Positions 17,980 to 26,602 of a stretch of DNA of 50,755 bases are shown here, in pieces. This stretch comes from Gemmatimonadota bacterium. GTDB taxonomy: Bacteria > 4572-55 > J002. A model generated the notes under the pieces. That model made no database searches, had not been told where the DNA came from, and saw only the letters and a program-made list of their open reading frames with translations. The stretch is from the NCBI GenBank assembly GCA_003697105.1, contig RFFQ01000102.1, forward strand, positions 1 to 50,755. Direction: 5' to 3'. How positions within the stretch are numbered: the first letter of the stretch is position 1; each line of letters opens with the position of its first letter. The position numbers were made by a program, and so were the translations under genes.

Positions 17980-18438
17980 ATGCAACGCGCATGGGGCGTT
18001 ATCATTTTCGCCAGCTTGATGGGTCTAGGGCTTATTCAGTGTAAAGGATCCGGGTTGAAACCCTGTCAGGTGGAGATCATCCGTACCGAGGTCAATCCCC
18101 TCAGTGAAAATGATGTATTTGTCATTGTGTATGTTGCCGTGACCAATCCCAACCCCAAAGTGTTGCGTCTGACCTCCATTACCACAGACTTAATTGTTTC
18201 CCGTAAAAAAGTTGGTTCCAGCCATATTTCCGAGCCGTTACAACTTTCCCCGAATATCCCCACTCGTTTGACGATTTCGTTTTTTATCTCCTACACCGGT
18301 CTTCATGAAGACCCGGCGTTTACCCTTCGCCATCATAACGGAAATCTACCCTGCCAGTTAGAGGGTGAAGTCACCGTGAATGATGCCGGAGGAAGTGTTA
18401 CGTTTCCCTTTCGATCCAATGAGTTTGGTTCACCGTAA
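17980..18438 (+). CDS. LEA14-like (WHy domain) exported protein, possible lipoprotein
   Basis: A 152-aa protein starting one base after the kinase stop, so translation is probably coupled. An N-terminal hydrophobic segment (GVIIFASLMGLGLIQC) looks like a signal peptide. The cysteine would be the lipidation site, but glutamine at -1 is atypical for a lipobox. The rest resembles the LEA14/WHy beta-sandwich: VAVTNPNPKVLRLTSI with the asparagine-proline repeat, followed by strands ending in GGSVTFPF. Such domains occur in envelope lipoproteins of many bacteria and may protect against stress or bind membranes. Its connection to the kinase is only positional. Confidence 0.7.
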   Translation: MQRAWGVIIFASLMGLGLIQCKGSGLKPCQVEIIRTEVNPLSENDVFVIVYVAVTNPNPKVLRLTSITTDLIVSRKKVGSSHISEPLQLSPNIPTRLTISFFISYTGLHEDPAFTLRHHNGNLPCQLEGEVTVNDAGGSVTFPFRSNEFGSP

Positions 18439-18459
18439 CCCCCAATAAGTTGTGTACCA

Positions 18460-19704
18460 ATGCCGACACCCCTTTCTGAACAGCACCTTATTTATGATTG
18501 GAATGAATGCCATCGAGCGGCGGTACAGGTGAATTCCATTGAATTGGTTGATGAAACTCTGCGTGACGGGTTGCAATCCCCTTCTGTAACCGACCCCACT
18601 ATTGAACAAAAGATCAAATTAATACACTTAATGGTCGAACTGGGTATTGCAGGAGTGGATTTAGGGTTACCGGCATCAAGTTCGCGCGCCCTCGCGGATG
18701 TGATCAGTCTGGGACGGGAAATCGTGGACCAAAAACTACCGCTGCGTCCGTATTGTGCCGCCCGAACGCTAAAATCGGATGTCCGGGCAATCCTCCGCGC
18801 TTCCGATAAAATCGGCAAACCGTTGGAAGCGGCGTTGTTTATTGGTTCAAGCCCTATCCGGCAATATGCTGAAAATTGGACTCTCGACCAACTTTTGCAC
18901 CACACGGAAGAGACCGTTACATATGCGGTTAAGCAGGGGTTGCCGGTGATGTTCGTGACTGAGGATACAACCCGCTCGCATCCAGACACACTCCGGCAGT
19001 TGTATAGCACCGCCATTGAATGCGGTGCCCGGCGAATCTGTATCGCGGATACTACCGGCCATGCCAGCCCCCACGGCACCCAGCAGATTATTGCATTTAT
19101 CCGGCAGATCGTCGCGGAAAGCGGTGAAGCGGTCAAAATCGACTGGCACGGTCACCGGGATCGGGGCTTAGCTGTTGCCTGCTCCATTGCCGCGGTGGAA
19201 GCCGGGGTAGATGCCGTCCATGGCACCGGCTTGGGCGTTGGGGAACGCTGTGGCAATACGCCGCTGGAATTGCTCTTGATCAATTTCCGCCTGTTGGGTT
19301 ATATTGATAACGATTTATCACAATTGAACAACTATTGCCAACTCATTGCCAGTGCCTGCCAATTGCCGGTACCGGTCAACACACCGGTTGTGGGTAAGGA
19401 TGCCTTCCGGACGGCAACAGGCGTACACGCTGCCGCACTCATTAAAGCGATGGAAAAAGGGCATCATTGGTTAGCGGATCGCGTCTATTCGGCTGTTCCG
19501 GCAAGCTGGGTGGGGCGGGAACAAGGGATCGAAATCGGGCCCATGAGCGGTACATCCAATGTGATTTATTGGCTGCGAACGCACGGTTATGGCGCCGAAA
19601 GTAAATTAGTAGAGCAAATTTTCCGCGTTGCCAAGCACTATAATCACACCCTTAGCGACGAGGAAATTTTAGCGATTGTCCGCTCTGCTCAAATGTGGGT
19701 TTGA
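18460..19704 (+). CDS. Isopropylmalate/homocitrate synthase-like DRE-TIM enzyme
   Basis: A 414-aa acyl-CoA aldolase of the DRE-TIM metallolyase superfamily. The catalytic barrel shows DETLRDGLQS (R35, D36, Q39), the metal ligands H230 and H232 in WHGHRD, and GTGLGVGERCGNTPLE, the signature shared by 2-isopropylmalate, homocitrate and citramalate synthases. The helical region after it is present (FRTATGVHAAAL, GPMSGTSNV), but the LeuA-type C-terminal regulatory domain is absent, so feedback control by leucine is unlikely. The reaction should be condensation of an acyl-CoA with a 2-oxoacid; the acceptor cannot be read from sequence. No leu, nif or lys genes are nearby. Confidence 0.85.
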   Translation: MPTPLSEQHLIYDWNECHRAAVQVNSIELVDETLRDGLQSPSVTDPTIEQKIKLIHLMVELGIAGVDLGLPASSSRALADVISLGREIVDQKLPLRPYCAARTLKSDVRAILRASDKIGKPLEAALFIGSSPIRQYAENWTLDQLLHHTEETVTYAVKQGLPVMFVTEDTTRSHPDTLRQLYSTAIECGARRICIADTTGHASPHGTQQIIAFIRQIVAESGEAVKIDWHGHRDRGLAVACSIAAVEAGVDAVHGTGLGVGERCGNTPLELLLINFRLLGYIDNDLSQLNNYCQLIASACQLPVPVNTPVVGKDAFRTATGVHAAALIKAMEKGHHWLADRVYSAVPASWVGREQGIEIGPMSGTSNVIYWLRTHGYGAESKLVEQIFRVAKHYNHTLSDEEILAIVRSAQMWV

Positions 19705-19776
19705 GGGGGGATTTCACAATGGTCAGACTAAAACTTTTAATTCTATCAAAATATTTAGGAAGTCTATCGCCAGAAT

Positions 19777-20574
19777 ATGCCAGAGCTACCCGAAGTTGAA
19801 ACTATCGTCCGGGAACTCCGCCAACCGCTGGTGGGGCGTACTTTCACCCAAGTAATTGTCCGCTGGGAAAAGACGATCCAAACACCGGTTGCGGAATTTA
19901 AGCACAATCTGCCGGGCAAACAAATTGAGTCAATCCGGCGACGGGCAAAATATATCTGGTTTCATTTGTCCGGTGGATGGTCGCTGTTTATTCATTTGAA
20001 AATGAGTGGGAATTTGCAGGTATTACCCGTTTCTACGCCTTGCGAGAAGCATGTTCATACTATTTTGAGGCTGGATAACGGCCATGAGGTACGGTTTAAG
20101 GATACACGCAAGTTTGGTCGAGCTTATTTGACGCGCGATCCGGAGACGGTGACAGGACATCTCGGACCGGAGCCCCTCGCCGACAATTTTACCTTGGCAG
20201 ACTTTAAGGCGCTGTTTCACCGCAAAAAAGGGCGGTTGAAACCTTTATTGTTGAATCAAGCATTTATCGCCGGTTTAGGTAACATCTATGCCGACGAAGC
20301 CTGCCATGATGCGGGAATTCTCCCCAACCGTACCGCTGATACCCTCTCTGCCGTAGAATTAGAGCGGCTGTATCACAGCATCCGTAAGGTGCTGAATCAC
20401 GGCATCATGCACCGGGGCGCCACGTTTGATGAGGTCTATCCCGGTGGTAAATTTCAAAACTTTTTTCAGGTGTACGGGCGTACCGGTGAGCCGTGCCGCA
20501 CCTGTGACCAACCCGTTGAGCGGATTGTCCTCAGTAGCCGCTCCACGCATTTTTGCCCGAATTGCCAGAGGTAA
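19777..20574 (+). CDS. mutM: Formamidopyrimidine-DNA glycosylase
   Basis: DNA repair enzyme that removes 8-oxoguanine and ring-opened purines and nicks the abasic site; 265 aa, standard length. P2 and E3 follow the initiator methionine (MPELPEVET), giving the catalytic N-terminal proline after processing. K58 in RRAKYIW is the conserved active-site lysine, HLKMSG and the H2TH region GLGNIYADEA are present, and the C-terminal zinc finger has C240, C243, C260 and C263. The start is fixed by P2. The gene lies 3 nt before the RqcH gene, whose AGAGG site overlaps its end, so the two are co-transcribed. Confidence 0.97.
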   Translation: MPELPEVETIVRELRQPLVGRTFTQVIVRWEKTIQTPVAEFKHNLPGKQIESIRRRAKYIWFHLSGGWSLFIHLKMSGNLQVLPVSTPCEKHVHTILRLDNGHEVRFKDTRKFGRAYLTRDPETVTGHLGPEPLADNFTLADFKALFHRKKGRLKPLLLNQAFIAGLGNIYADEACHDAGILPNRTADTLSAVELERLYHSIRKVLNHGIMHRGATFDEVYPGGKFQNFFQVYGRTGEPCRTCDQPVERIVLSSRSTHFCPNCQR

Positions 20575-20577
20575 CCG

Positions 20578-22326
20578 ATGGACCGTTTTGTATTGCAACA
20601 GATTACTCAGGAACTCCGAACAACCCTGTCCGGTATGCGAATCACGAACCTGAGCCACGTGGATCAAAATACCGTGCAACTGGGGTTTTCCGGCGGGCTG
20701 TCCGCCATCCTTTCAATTGACCCGAACTTGCCGCGCCTTTACCAAACCACAGCAACACTGGAAGCCACCGGAAAGCGAACCCCCTTTACATCAAAACTGG
20801 AACATGCCCTATTGGGGGCAACGCTGACGGAAATCTCCATGCAAGAGACCGACCGCATTGTGGAGTTCTTAGGGGAACGGGTCAATAAAATTGGTGTGGT
20901 GCACCGCTTTCGACTGGTCTTTGAGATCATGGGGCGGATGTGTAACCTCTTGTTGGTTGACCCTAAAGAACATCAAATTATTGATTGTCTGAAACGATCC
21001 GAGCGAGGGGGGCGACGTCAATTTCCGGGGGAACCATACCAGTTTCCAAGCCCACCCTCGGGAATTTCCATTGCCGGTTTGGAACGAGACCAACTTCAAA
21101 CCGAATTAGAACAGCGACCCACCCAGACCATCCGTTCCGCTTTGATGCAGGCGGTGCAGGAATTTTACCCGCAACTGGTTGATGAGATATTGTATCAAGC
21201 GCAGGTGGATAAAGCCCGGCGAGTAGAGGCGTTAACGGTGCGACAGTGGTCGCAGGTGATGGAAGCGACCATGGCGTTCATCAATCGAATTCATTCGGGA
21301 CAGTTTGAACCCACAATCATGGTGGATGCACACGATAAATTGATTGCCCTTTCGGCGTTTCCGTTGCATCATGTGGGGGAGGTTGCTCGGTCCTTTCCCA
21401 CCATGAATGCCGCTGCCGAGACCTTTTACCAGACCACTCAGGCGCAATTCATGGAGGCAGAATTGCGCCGCCAGTTACAACATATTATTGAGAAGAACAT
21501 CCAAAAATTGGAAGGGCTAAAACACCAGCTTGAAATCGACCTAAAACAAGCAGAAAATGCCGCTGAATTTCGCTTAAAAGGGGAGTTGATCACCGCCAAT
21601 CTGCATCGCCTCAAACCGGGGTTGAAGACCGTTCGTCTGCCAAACTATTACGAACACCCGCCAGTAGAGCTTGAGATCGAACTTGACCCCACGATCAGTC
21701 CGCAAAAAAACGCCGACCGGTATTTTCGGAAATACCGCAAAGCTCGGGATGGGCGGGAGATTATCGCGGCTCGCCGGATTGAAATCAAAAAGAGTTTGCA
21801 GGAGTGGAACCAATTTCGTAACGAGCTTGAACAGGCGATTCATCTTTCCGATTTGCAAGTGTTAGAAGCAAAATTGAAACGCGGGGGTGAAATTCGACCC
21901 AAAGATGAGCGCCGCCGACGTAAAAGTAAAAAGTCATTGGAAGAAGTCATCCGTCCCCACCAATATACCACGTCAGAGGGGTGGACTGTGCTGGTTGGAC
22001 GCAACAACACCGAAAACGATGTGTTGACCTTGCATATTGCCCGGAAAAACGATATTTGGCTCCACGCCCAAGGTGTGCCGGGTTCGCACGTGGTGTTACG
22101 CCGGGACGGGCGACGCGAGATCAGTCCTAAGGCATTGGAAGAAGCCGCCGCGATCGCGGCATTCCATAGCCGGGCAAAGCATTCTGAGCATGTACCGGTG
22201 ATATACACGGAGCGCCGGTATGTGCGCAAACCCCGTGGCGCCGCGCCGGGACAAGTCACGTGCTCGCAGGAAAAATCGATTTTTGTGAAACCAAAGCGAC
22301 CAACCGTCGGAGCAAATCGTGACTGA
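20578..22326 (+). CDS. rqcH: NFACT-family ribosome quality control protein RqcH
   Basis: A 582-aa member of the RqcH/Rqc2/NEMF family, which binds stalled 60S/50S-tRNA complexes and directs alanine tailing for degradation of unfinished proteins. The NFACT-N domain contains the conserved D92-R93 pair (TDRIVEF), and a central coiled coil runs over about 285-450. The C-terminal NFACT-R domain shows TSEGWTVLVGRNNTENDVLT, NDIWLHAQGVPGSHVVLR and the ERRYVRKPRGAAPGQV tail. These proteins are often annotated as fibronectin-binding. It overlaps the following cheR start by 8 nt, an unexpected neighbour. Confidence 0.92.
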   Translation: MDRFVLQQITQELRTTLSGMRITNLSHVDQNTVQLGFSGGLSAILSIDPNLPRLYQTTATLEATGKRTPFTSKLEHALLGATLTEISMQETDRIVEFLGERVNKIGVVHRFRLVFEIMGRMCNLLLVDPKEHQIIDCLKRSERGGRRQFPGEPYQFPSPPSGISIAGLERDQLQTELEQRPTQTIRSALMQAVQEFYPQLVDEILYQAQVDKARRVEALTVRQWSQVMEATMAFINRIHSGQFEPTIMVDAHDKLIALSAFPLHHVGEVARSFPTMNAAAETFYQTTQAQFMEAELRRQLQHIIEKNIQKLEGLKHQLEIDLKQAENAAEFRLKGELITANLHRLKPGLKTVRLPNYYEHPPVELEIELDPTISPQKNADRYFRKYRKARDGREIIAARRIEIKKSLQEWNQFRNELEQAIHLSDLQVLEAKLKRGGEIRPKDERRRRKSKKSLEEVIRPHQYTTSEGWTVLVGRNNTENDVLTLHIARKNDIWLHAQGVPGSHVVLRRDGRREISPKALEEAAAIAAFHSRAKHSEHVPVIYTERRYVRKPRGAAPGQVTCSQEKSIFVKPKRPTVGANRD

Positions 22327-23140
22327 AGAGCAGGCGTACCAGAGCATCTTAAATAAAGTACGGGACATTGTGCGGTATGACTGCACCCAATACAAAGAAA
22401 AATGCCTGCGACGACGCCTTACGGTGCGGATGCGAGCACATCACGTAACCACATTCGAGGATTATCTGGAAATTTTAGAGCGTAATCCGAACGAATTTCA
22501 GGAATTAAAACGTGTATTGACCATCAACGTCAGCCGCTTCTTCCGAAATAAATCGGTCTTTGATTATATCTTCCAGCACCTTATGCCGGATATTATGGAA
22601 CAAAAAAGACGGTCGCGCTCCCGCTGTTTACGGTTTTGGAGTGCCGGATGTGCCGGGGGGGAAGAACCCTACTCCTTAGCAATTATGTTGCACCAGTTTT
22701 ATCCCTATGTGTTCAGCCGTTATGACCTCAGCATTGTGGGCACAGATATTGACGAAGAAAGTTTGCAACGTGCCCGAACCGGTGTTTATGATGATATGGC
22801 AATGGAGGAAGTCCCCGCCGAGTGGATAGACCGCTATTTTGAAGGAAAAAAACAGTATCGCCTGATTCCCACCATCAAAGAGAAAGTCACCTTTCAGATT
22901 CTGGATTTAGTGCAGGATGCGGCTTTGGAGCCGTGCGATTTAATTTTGTGCCGCAATGTGATGATCTACTTTGGGCGCGAACTTCAAGAAAAGGTTTTTA
23001 ATAAATTGGCAAATGCACTTCTGCCCGGCGGTTACATCGTTTTAGGCAAAACCGAAACGACCATCGGTTTTCATACCGAACCGTTTATAAAATCCGTGAA
23101 TTTACGCGAACGGATTTACCAGCGACAAGACCATCGCTAG
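22319..23140 (+). CDS. cheR: Chemotaxis protein methyltransferase CheR
   Basis: Transfers methyl groups from S-adenosylmethionine to glutamates of chemoreceptors; 273 aa, cytoplasmic. The N-terminal helical domain includes NVSRFFR (70-76), the SAM-binding site is SAGCAGGEEP (108-117), and the family signature CRNVMIYF is at 211-218. Translation starts at GTG inside the end of rqcH, giving an 8-nt overlap. cheD and cheB follow at once, so methylation, deamidation and demethylation enzymes form one transcription unit. No receptor or CheA gene is in the window. Confidence 0.96.
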   Translation: MTEEQAYQSILNKVRDIVRYDCTQYKEKCLRRRLTVRMRAHHVTTFEDYLEILERNPNEFQELKRVLTINVSRFFRNKSVFDYIFQHLMPDIMEQKRRSRSRCLRFWSAGCAGGEEPYSLAIMLHQFYPYVFSRYDLSIVGTDIDEESLQRARTGVYDDMAMEEVPAEWIDRYFEGKKQYRLIPTIKEKVTFQILDLVQDAALEPCDLILCRNVMIYFGRELQEKVFNKLANALLPGGYIVLGKTETTIGFHTEPFIKSVNLRERIYQRQDHR

Positions 23141-23153
23141 AAAAGAGGGAAAC

Positions 23154-23630
23154 ATGGCACTTACAGTCCGAATATCAGATATTCAAGTGGCGAAAGCACC
23201 GGAAATTCTCGTCACCTACGGCTTAGGGTCGTGTATTGCACTGATGCTCTACGACCCGCTGGAACAGATCGGGGGTATGAGCCATTACATGCTACCGGAT
23301 TCTACCACGATGAGCCGCCGTCGCCCAGAAGCCTATGCCGATACCGCACTCGTATTGCTGAAAACGAAGCTTCTACACTTAGGCGGGTCCCCGGCCCGCT
23401 TACGCGCCAAGATCGCCGGTGGCGCCAGCATGTTTGCCGATATTTTCCCAAATCCGGCACTGAGCATGGGCAACCGCAACATTGAAGCCGCGCATACCTT
23501 ATTGCGTGAACACAATATACCGCTCATGGCGGAAGATGTCGGTGGGATTATCGGTCGCTCCGTCTATTTTGATGTGGCTACTGGCAAGGTCCGCATCCGG
23601 TATGTCTCACGGGAAGAAACGACCATTTGA
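23154..23630 (+). CDS. cheD: Chemoreceptor glutamine deamidase CheD
   Basis: Converts specific glutamines of chemoreceptors to glutamates; 158 aa, standard length. The catalytic residues T21, C27 and H44 fall exactly where the family has them (VTYGLGSCIALM and GGMSHYMLP). AGAGGG precedes the ATG. It lies between cheR and cheB; in many bacteria CheD activity is modulated by CheC or CheY-P, neither of which is encoded here. Confidence 0.96.
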   Translation: MALTVRISDIQVAKAPEILVTYGLGSCIALMLYDPLEQIGGMSHYMLPDSTTMSRRRPEAYADTALVLLKTKLLHLGGSPARLRAKIAGGASMFADIFPNPALSMGNRNIEAAHTLLREHNIPLMAEDVGGIIGRSVYFDVATGKVRIRYVSREETTI

Positions 23631-23639
23631 GGTAGGTGC

Positions 23640-24728
23640 ATGACGAAAAAGACGGCTCCGATTCGGGTACTGATTGTCGATGACTCGCTGTTTATGCGAA
23701 CGCTGTTGACCGAGATCATCAAAAGCGATCCGCGTCTGATCGTCGTCGGGACGGCGAAAGATGGCTATGAAGCTATTGAAAAAGTCACCCAACTCCACCC
23801 GGATGTGATCACGATGGATGTAGAAATGCCCAACTTAGATGGGCTACAAGCACTCGGATACATCATGAGCGAGTGCCCCACGCCGGTCGTGATGCTGAGT
23901 GCCCACACCCATGCCAATGCTGAGGTCACGTTTAAAGCGCTCGATTATGGCGCCGTCGATTTTGTCCCCAAACCGGCTGGGAGTATCTCTTTGAATATCA
24001 AAGAGATCAAACCGATGTTGATTGATAAGTTGGTCGTAGCAAGTCACGCGGATATTACCAAAATACCCCTCCGGGTGGATGCCCCCCATATTCCGTTCAA
24101 ATCTACGAAACGTGCCGCACCCACTCAGCGAGACCACCTCACTTCCACAATATCAACGGTTGTTATTGGGGCTTCCACTGGAGGCCCCCGGGCACTCACC
24201 GATATTTTGACCGCCCTACCGGGATATTTACCCGTTAGTATCGTGGTGGTACAACACATGCCGCCAACGTTCACCCACTCTTTTGCCAATCGCTTGAATG
24301 CGATCAGTGAATTGGAGATCAAAGAGGCGGAAGCGGGCGATTTTCTACAACCGGGGTACGTTTACGTCGCTCCCGGCGGGTTTCATCTAGAACTGGAAGC
24401 CGCCGCCGGTGGACACCGTATCACCCTTAACCGTAAGCCCGCTTTGCACGGTGTCCGCCCCTCTGTGGATATAACGATGACCTCTGTGGCGGAGCATCTG
24501 GGACCCGCCGTGTTGGGTGTTTTGCTGACCGGAATGGGCAAAGATGGTGCGAAAGGTATCCAAACGATCAAGAAAAAAGGGGGAAGAACCCTCGCCCAAA
24601 ATCAAGAAACCTCGGTGGTGTTTGGGATGCCACAAGCCGCGATTGCGACCGGTGCTGTCGATAAAATAGTGCCTTTGTCTGAAATGGCGAAAGAAATTGT
24701 AACCACTATCAAACAGAAACACACATAA
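23640..24728 (+). CDS. cheB: Chemotaxis response regulator methylesterase CheB
   Basis: Removes methyl groups from chemoreceptors when phosphorylated by CheA; 362 aa. The receiver domain has D14-D15 and phospho-acceptor D60 (TMDVEMPNLDG). The catalytic domain has the triad S179 (GASTGGP), H206 (VVQHMPP) and D302 (GMGKDGAKG). GAGG lies 7-8 nt before the ATG, 9 nt after cheD. Confidence 0.97.
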   Translation: MTKKTAPIRVLIVDDSLFMRTLLTEIIKSDPRLIVVGTAKDGYEAIEKVTQLHPDVITMDVEMPNLDGLQALGYIMSECPTPVVMLSAHTHANAEVTFKALDYGAVDFVPKPAGSISLNIKEIKPMLIDKLVVASHADITKIPLRVDAPHIPFKSTKRAAPTQRDHLTSTISTVVIGASTGGPRALTDILTALPGYLPVSIVVVQHMPPTFTHSFANRLNAISELEIKEAEAGDFLQPGYVYVAPGGFHLELEAAAGGHRITLNRKPALHGVRPSVDITMTSVAEHLGPAVLGVLLTGMGKDGAKGIQTIKKKGGRTLAQNQETSVVFGMPQAAIATGAVDKIVPLSEMAKEIVTTIKQKHT

Positions 24729-24741
24729 ATACGGAGGATTT

Positions 24742-25965
24742 ATGGCGATATCATCTTCTGCTTTACGTCTCAGTAGTCGAATAGCAATGATTTTCATCGG
24801 GTTGGTTTATGTGGTGGCTGGTGCCGTCAAAGCAATAGAACCGGTCGTGTTCGCATATGAAATTCAGGCGTTTGCAGAAGTATTGGTTCCGGCAATTGAG
24901 AGTGCCGATGCCCAAGTGTGGTATTTATATGCCGCTCTGTTGATGATTGCGGTGGAACTTTTGCTCGGGCTGGCATTGATCATTAATTATCGTTCCAATG
25001 TGACGATCCCGCTTGCCGGTATCATAATGCTCTTTTTCATCATTATTTTGATTAGTGCATGGGATCAGGTGGAAAACTGTGGCTGTTTTGGTTCGCTGTT
25101 TGATCGCACACCGGTACAGTCGGTGATTGAAGATGTCATTTTTCTGGGCGTGATCCTTCTGGCGTGGTTTGGGCGGCGCGGGATGCCCGTCGTGCATACC
25201 AAACTTCAGGCGTATACGCTACTAGGGATGTTTTGTGTCGCTGTTTTGGCGCCGCTTTATTTTGTTCAACATCCGAACTTTTTAGCAATTTTAGAAGAAG
25301 GGATGGATTTATCTCAAGAATTACAGGAGCAGGTGTCGGATATCCGGCAGTATGCGCTCACCCCGCTGGACACAACTCAAGTGGATAGCACCGTCCAAGA
25401 TACCACCCGCTATCTTCCGTTACGGTTCCATGACCCGGTCAAAAATGAATGGATTTTCCTGAAATTAGCACATTACCCGACGGCAGTGGATACGATGAAT
25501 TTAGCCCAAGGGGAGTATCTGATTTTCTTGATCAGTCCCACTTGCGAACATTGTCGGGCATCGGTGCCGGTTATCAATCAATTGTATATGATGTATCACG
25601 CCGGCATTTTACCGGTGCGGGTGGTGGGGCTGTTCCGCTCGTTACCGCCGGCTCGACCTGAGATTGCCGCCCGGGAAAAAGACCAACGCCAGCGGTTTCG
25701 GATGGGGCGCTATCGCGATGAAAACGGAAATTGGAGTCAGGAAGACCGCTATGGCTTGCTCCATGAAAGTGCGCTGTTCCCTATTGGATACCTCGACCGG
25801 AAGTTACACGCGGATTTAGCCCGGCAAGTTCCGCGAGTGTTCACGGTCTCCAATGGGATTGTCGGGCATATTTGGGATGACATCCCCACTTTTGCCGATT
25901 TGGCTGAGGTATATCCCACTTTAAATCCCTATTTACAGGCGTTTCAAGCCTCCAATACCCAATAA
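24742..25965 (+). CDS. MauE/DoxX-like membrane protein fused to thioredoxin-like domain
   Basis: A 407-aa inner-membrane protein. The N-terminal half (about 10-190) has four to five membrane helices of the MauE/DoxX type with the characteristic ENCGCFG motif near the third helix and SVIEDVIFLGVILL after it. The C-terminal half (about 230-400) is extracytoplasmic; the segment EYLIFLISPTCEHCRASVPV contains a CEHC redox pair as in thioredoxin-like domains. A role in disulfide metabolism or periplasmic reductant supply is likely (family knowledge plus inference). GGAGG precedes the ATG. It is followed by the uracil phosphoribosyltransferase gene with a 13-nt gap. Confidence 0.8.
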   Translation: MAISSSALRLSSRIAMIFIGLVYVVAGAVKAIEPVVFAYEIQAFAEVLVPAIESADAQVWYLYAALLMIAVELLLGLALIINYRSNVTIPLAGIIMLFFIIILISAWDQVENCGCFGSLFDRTPVQSVIEDVIFLGVILLAWFGRRGMPVVHTKLQAYTLLGMFCVAVLAPLYFVQHPNFLAILEEGMDLSQELQEQVSDIRQYALTPLDTTQVDSTVQDTTRYLPLRFHDPVKNEWIFLKLAHYPTAVDTMNLAQGEYLIFLISPTCEHCRASVPVINQLYMMYHAGILPVRVVGLFRSLPPARPEIAAREKDQRQRFRMGRYRDENGNWSQEDRYGLLHESALFPIGYLDRKLHADLARQVPRVFTVSNGIVGHIWDDIPTFADLAEVYPTLNPYLQAFQASNTQ

Positions 25966-25978
25966 AATGAGGTTTCGG

Positions 25979-26602
25979 ATGAGCAAAATTCACGTGGTTG
26001 ACCATCCCCTGTTGCGACATTCTCTGACGATTATCCGGGATAAAACAACGAATACGGATGATTTTCGTCGCCATACGGCAATTGTCTCTCAAATTATGAT
26101 CATGGAGGCGACCAAGTCCCTTAAAACGTTTCCGAAACGCATTGAAACCCCTTTAGCACCGATGGACGGGCACGAGATACAGAAATCGATCGTCTTTGTG
26201 CCGGTATTGCGGGCAGGCATTTCGATGCTTTTTCCGGCACGGGATTTCCTGCCGTGGGCGTCTGTGGGGTTCATTGGTTTGGAGCGGGATGAAGAGACGG
26301 CAATCGCCCGCGAATACTATCAAAAATTCCCGCCTCATTTGGCAGAAAAACTGGTATTGGTGCTAGACCCCATGCTGGCAACCGGCGGCTCCTTTGCGGA
26401 TACCATTTCGGCTCTCAAAACAAAGGGCGCAAAAACGATCAAAGCGGTCTGTATTGTGGTGGCACCAGAAGGGGTTGCCCATTTACAACAACAGCATCCC
26501 GACGTGGATATTTACACGGCGGCGCTGGACTCCCATTTAAACGAGAAAAAATACATCGTACCCGGTTTGGGTGATTTTGGAGATCGCTATTTTGGGACGT
26601 AA
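25979..26602 (+). CDS. upp: Uracil phosphoribosyltransferase
   Basis: Pyrimidine salvage enzyme: uracil plus PRPP gives UMP. At 207 aa from the ATG at 25979 it has the standard length; an ATG 12 nt further upstream is less likely because it has no ribosome-binding site. Signature elements include HPLLRHSLTIIRDKTT at the N-terminus, PVLRAGISM, the PRPP loop LDPMLATGGS and the C-terminal PGLGDFGDRYFGT. A terminator-like hairpin begins 11 nt after the stop. Confidence 0.96.
   Translation: MSKIHVVDHPLLRHSLTIIRDKTTNTDDFRRHTAIVSQIMIMEATKSLKTFPKRIETPLAPMDGHEIQKSIVFVPVLRAGISMLFPARDFLPWASVGFIGLERDEETAIAREYYQKFPPHLAEKLVLVLDPMLATGGSFADTISALKTKGAKTIKAVCIVVAPEGVAHLQQQHPDVDIYTAALDSHLNEKKYIVPGLGDFGDRYFGT

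Noticed and set aside
18492-19136. A 214-codon minus-strand open frame opposite the DRE-TIM enzyme.
   Set aside because: The plus-strand frame carries all catalytic motifs; the antisense frame has low-complexity Ser/Arg composition.
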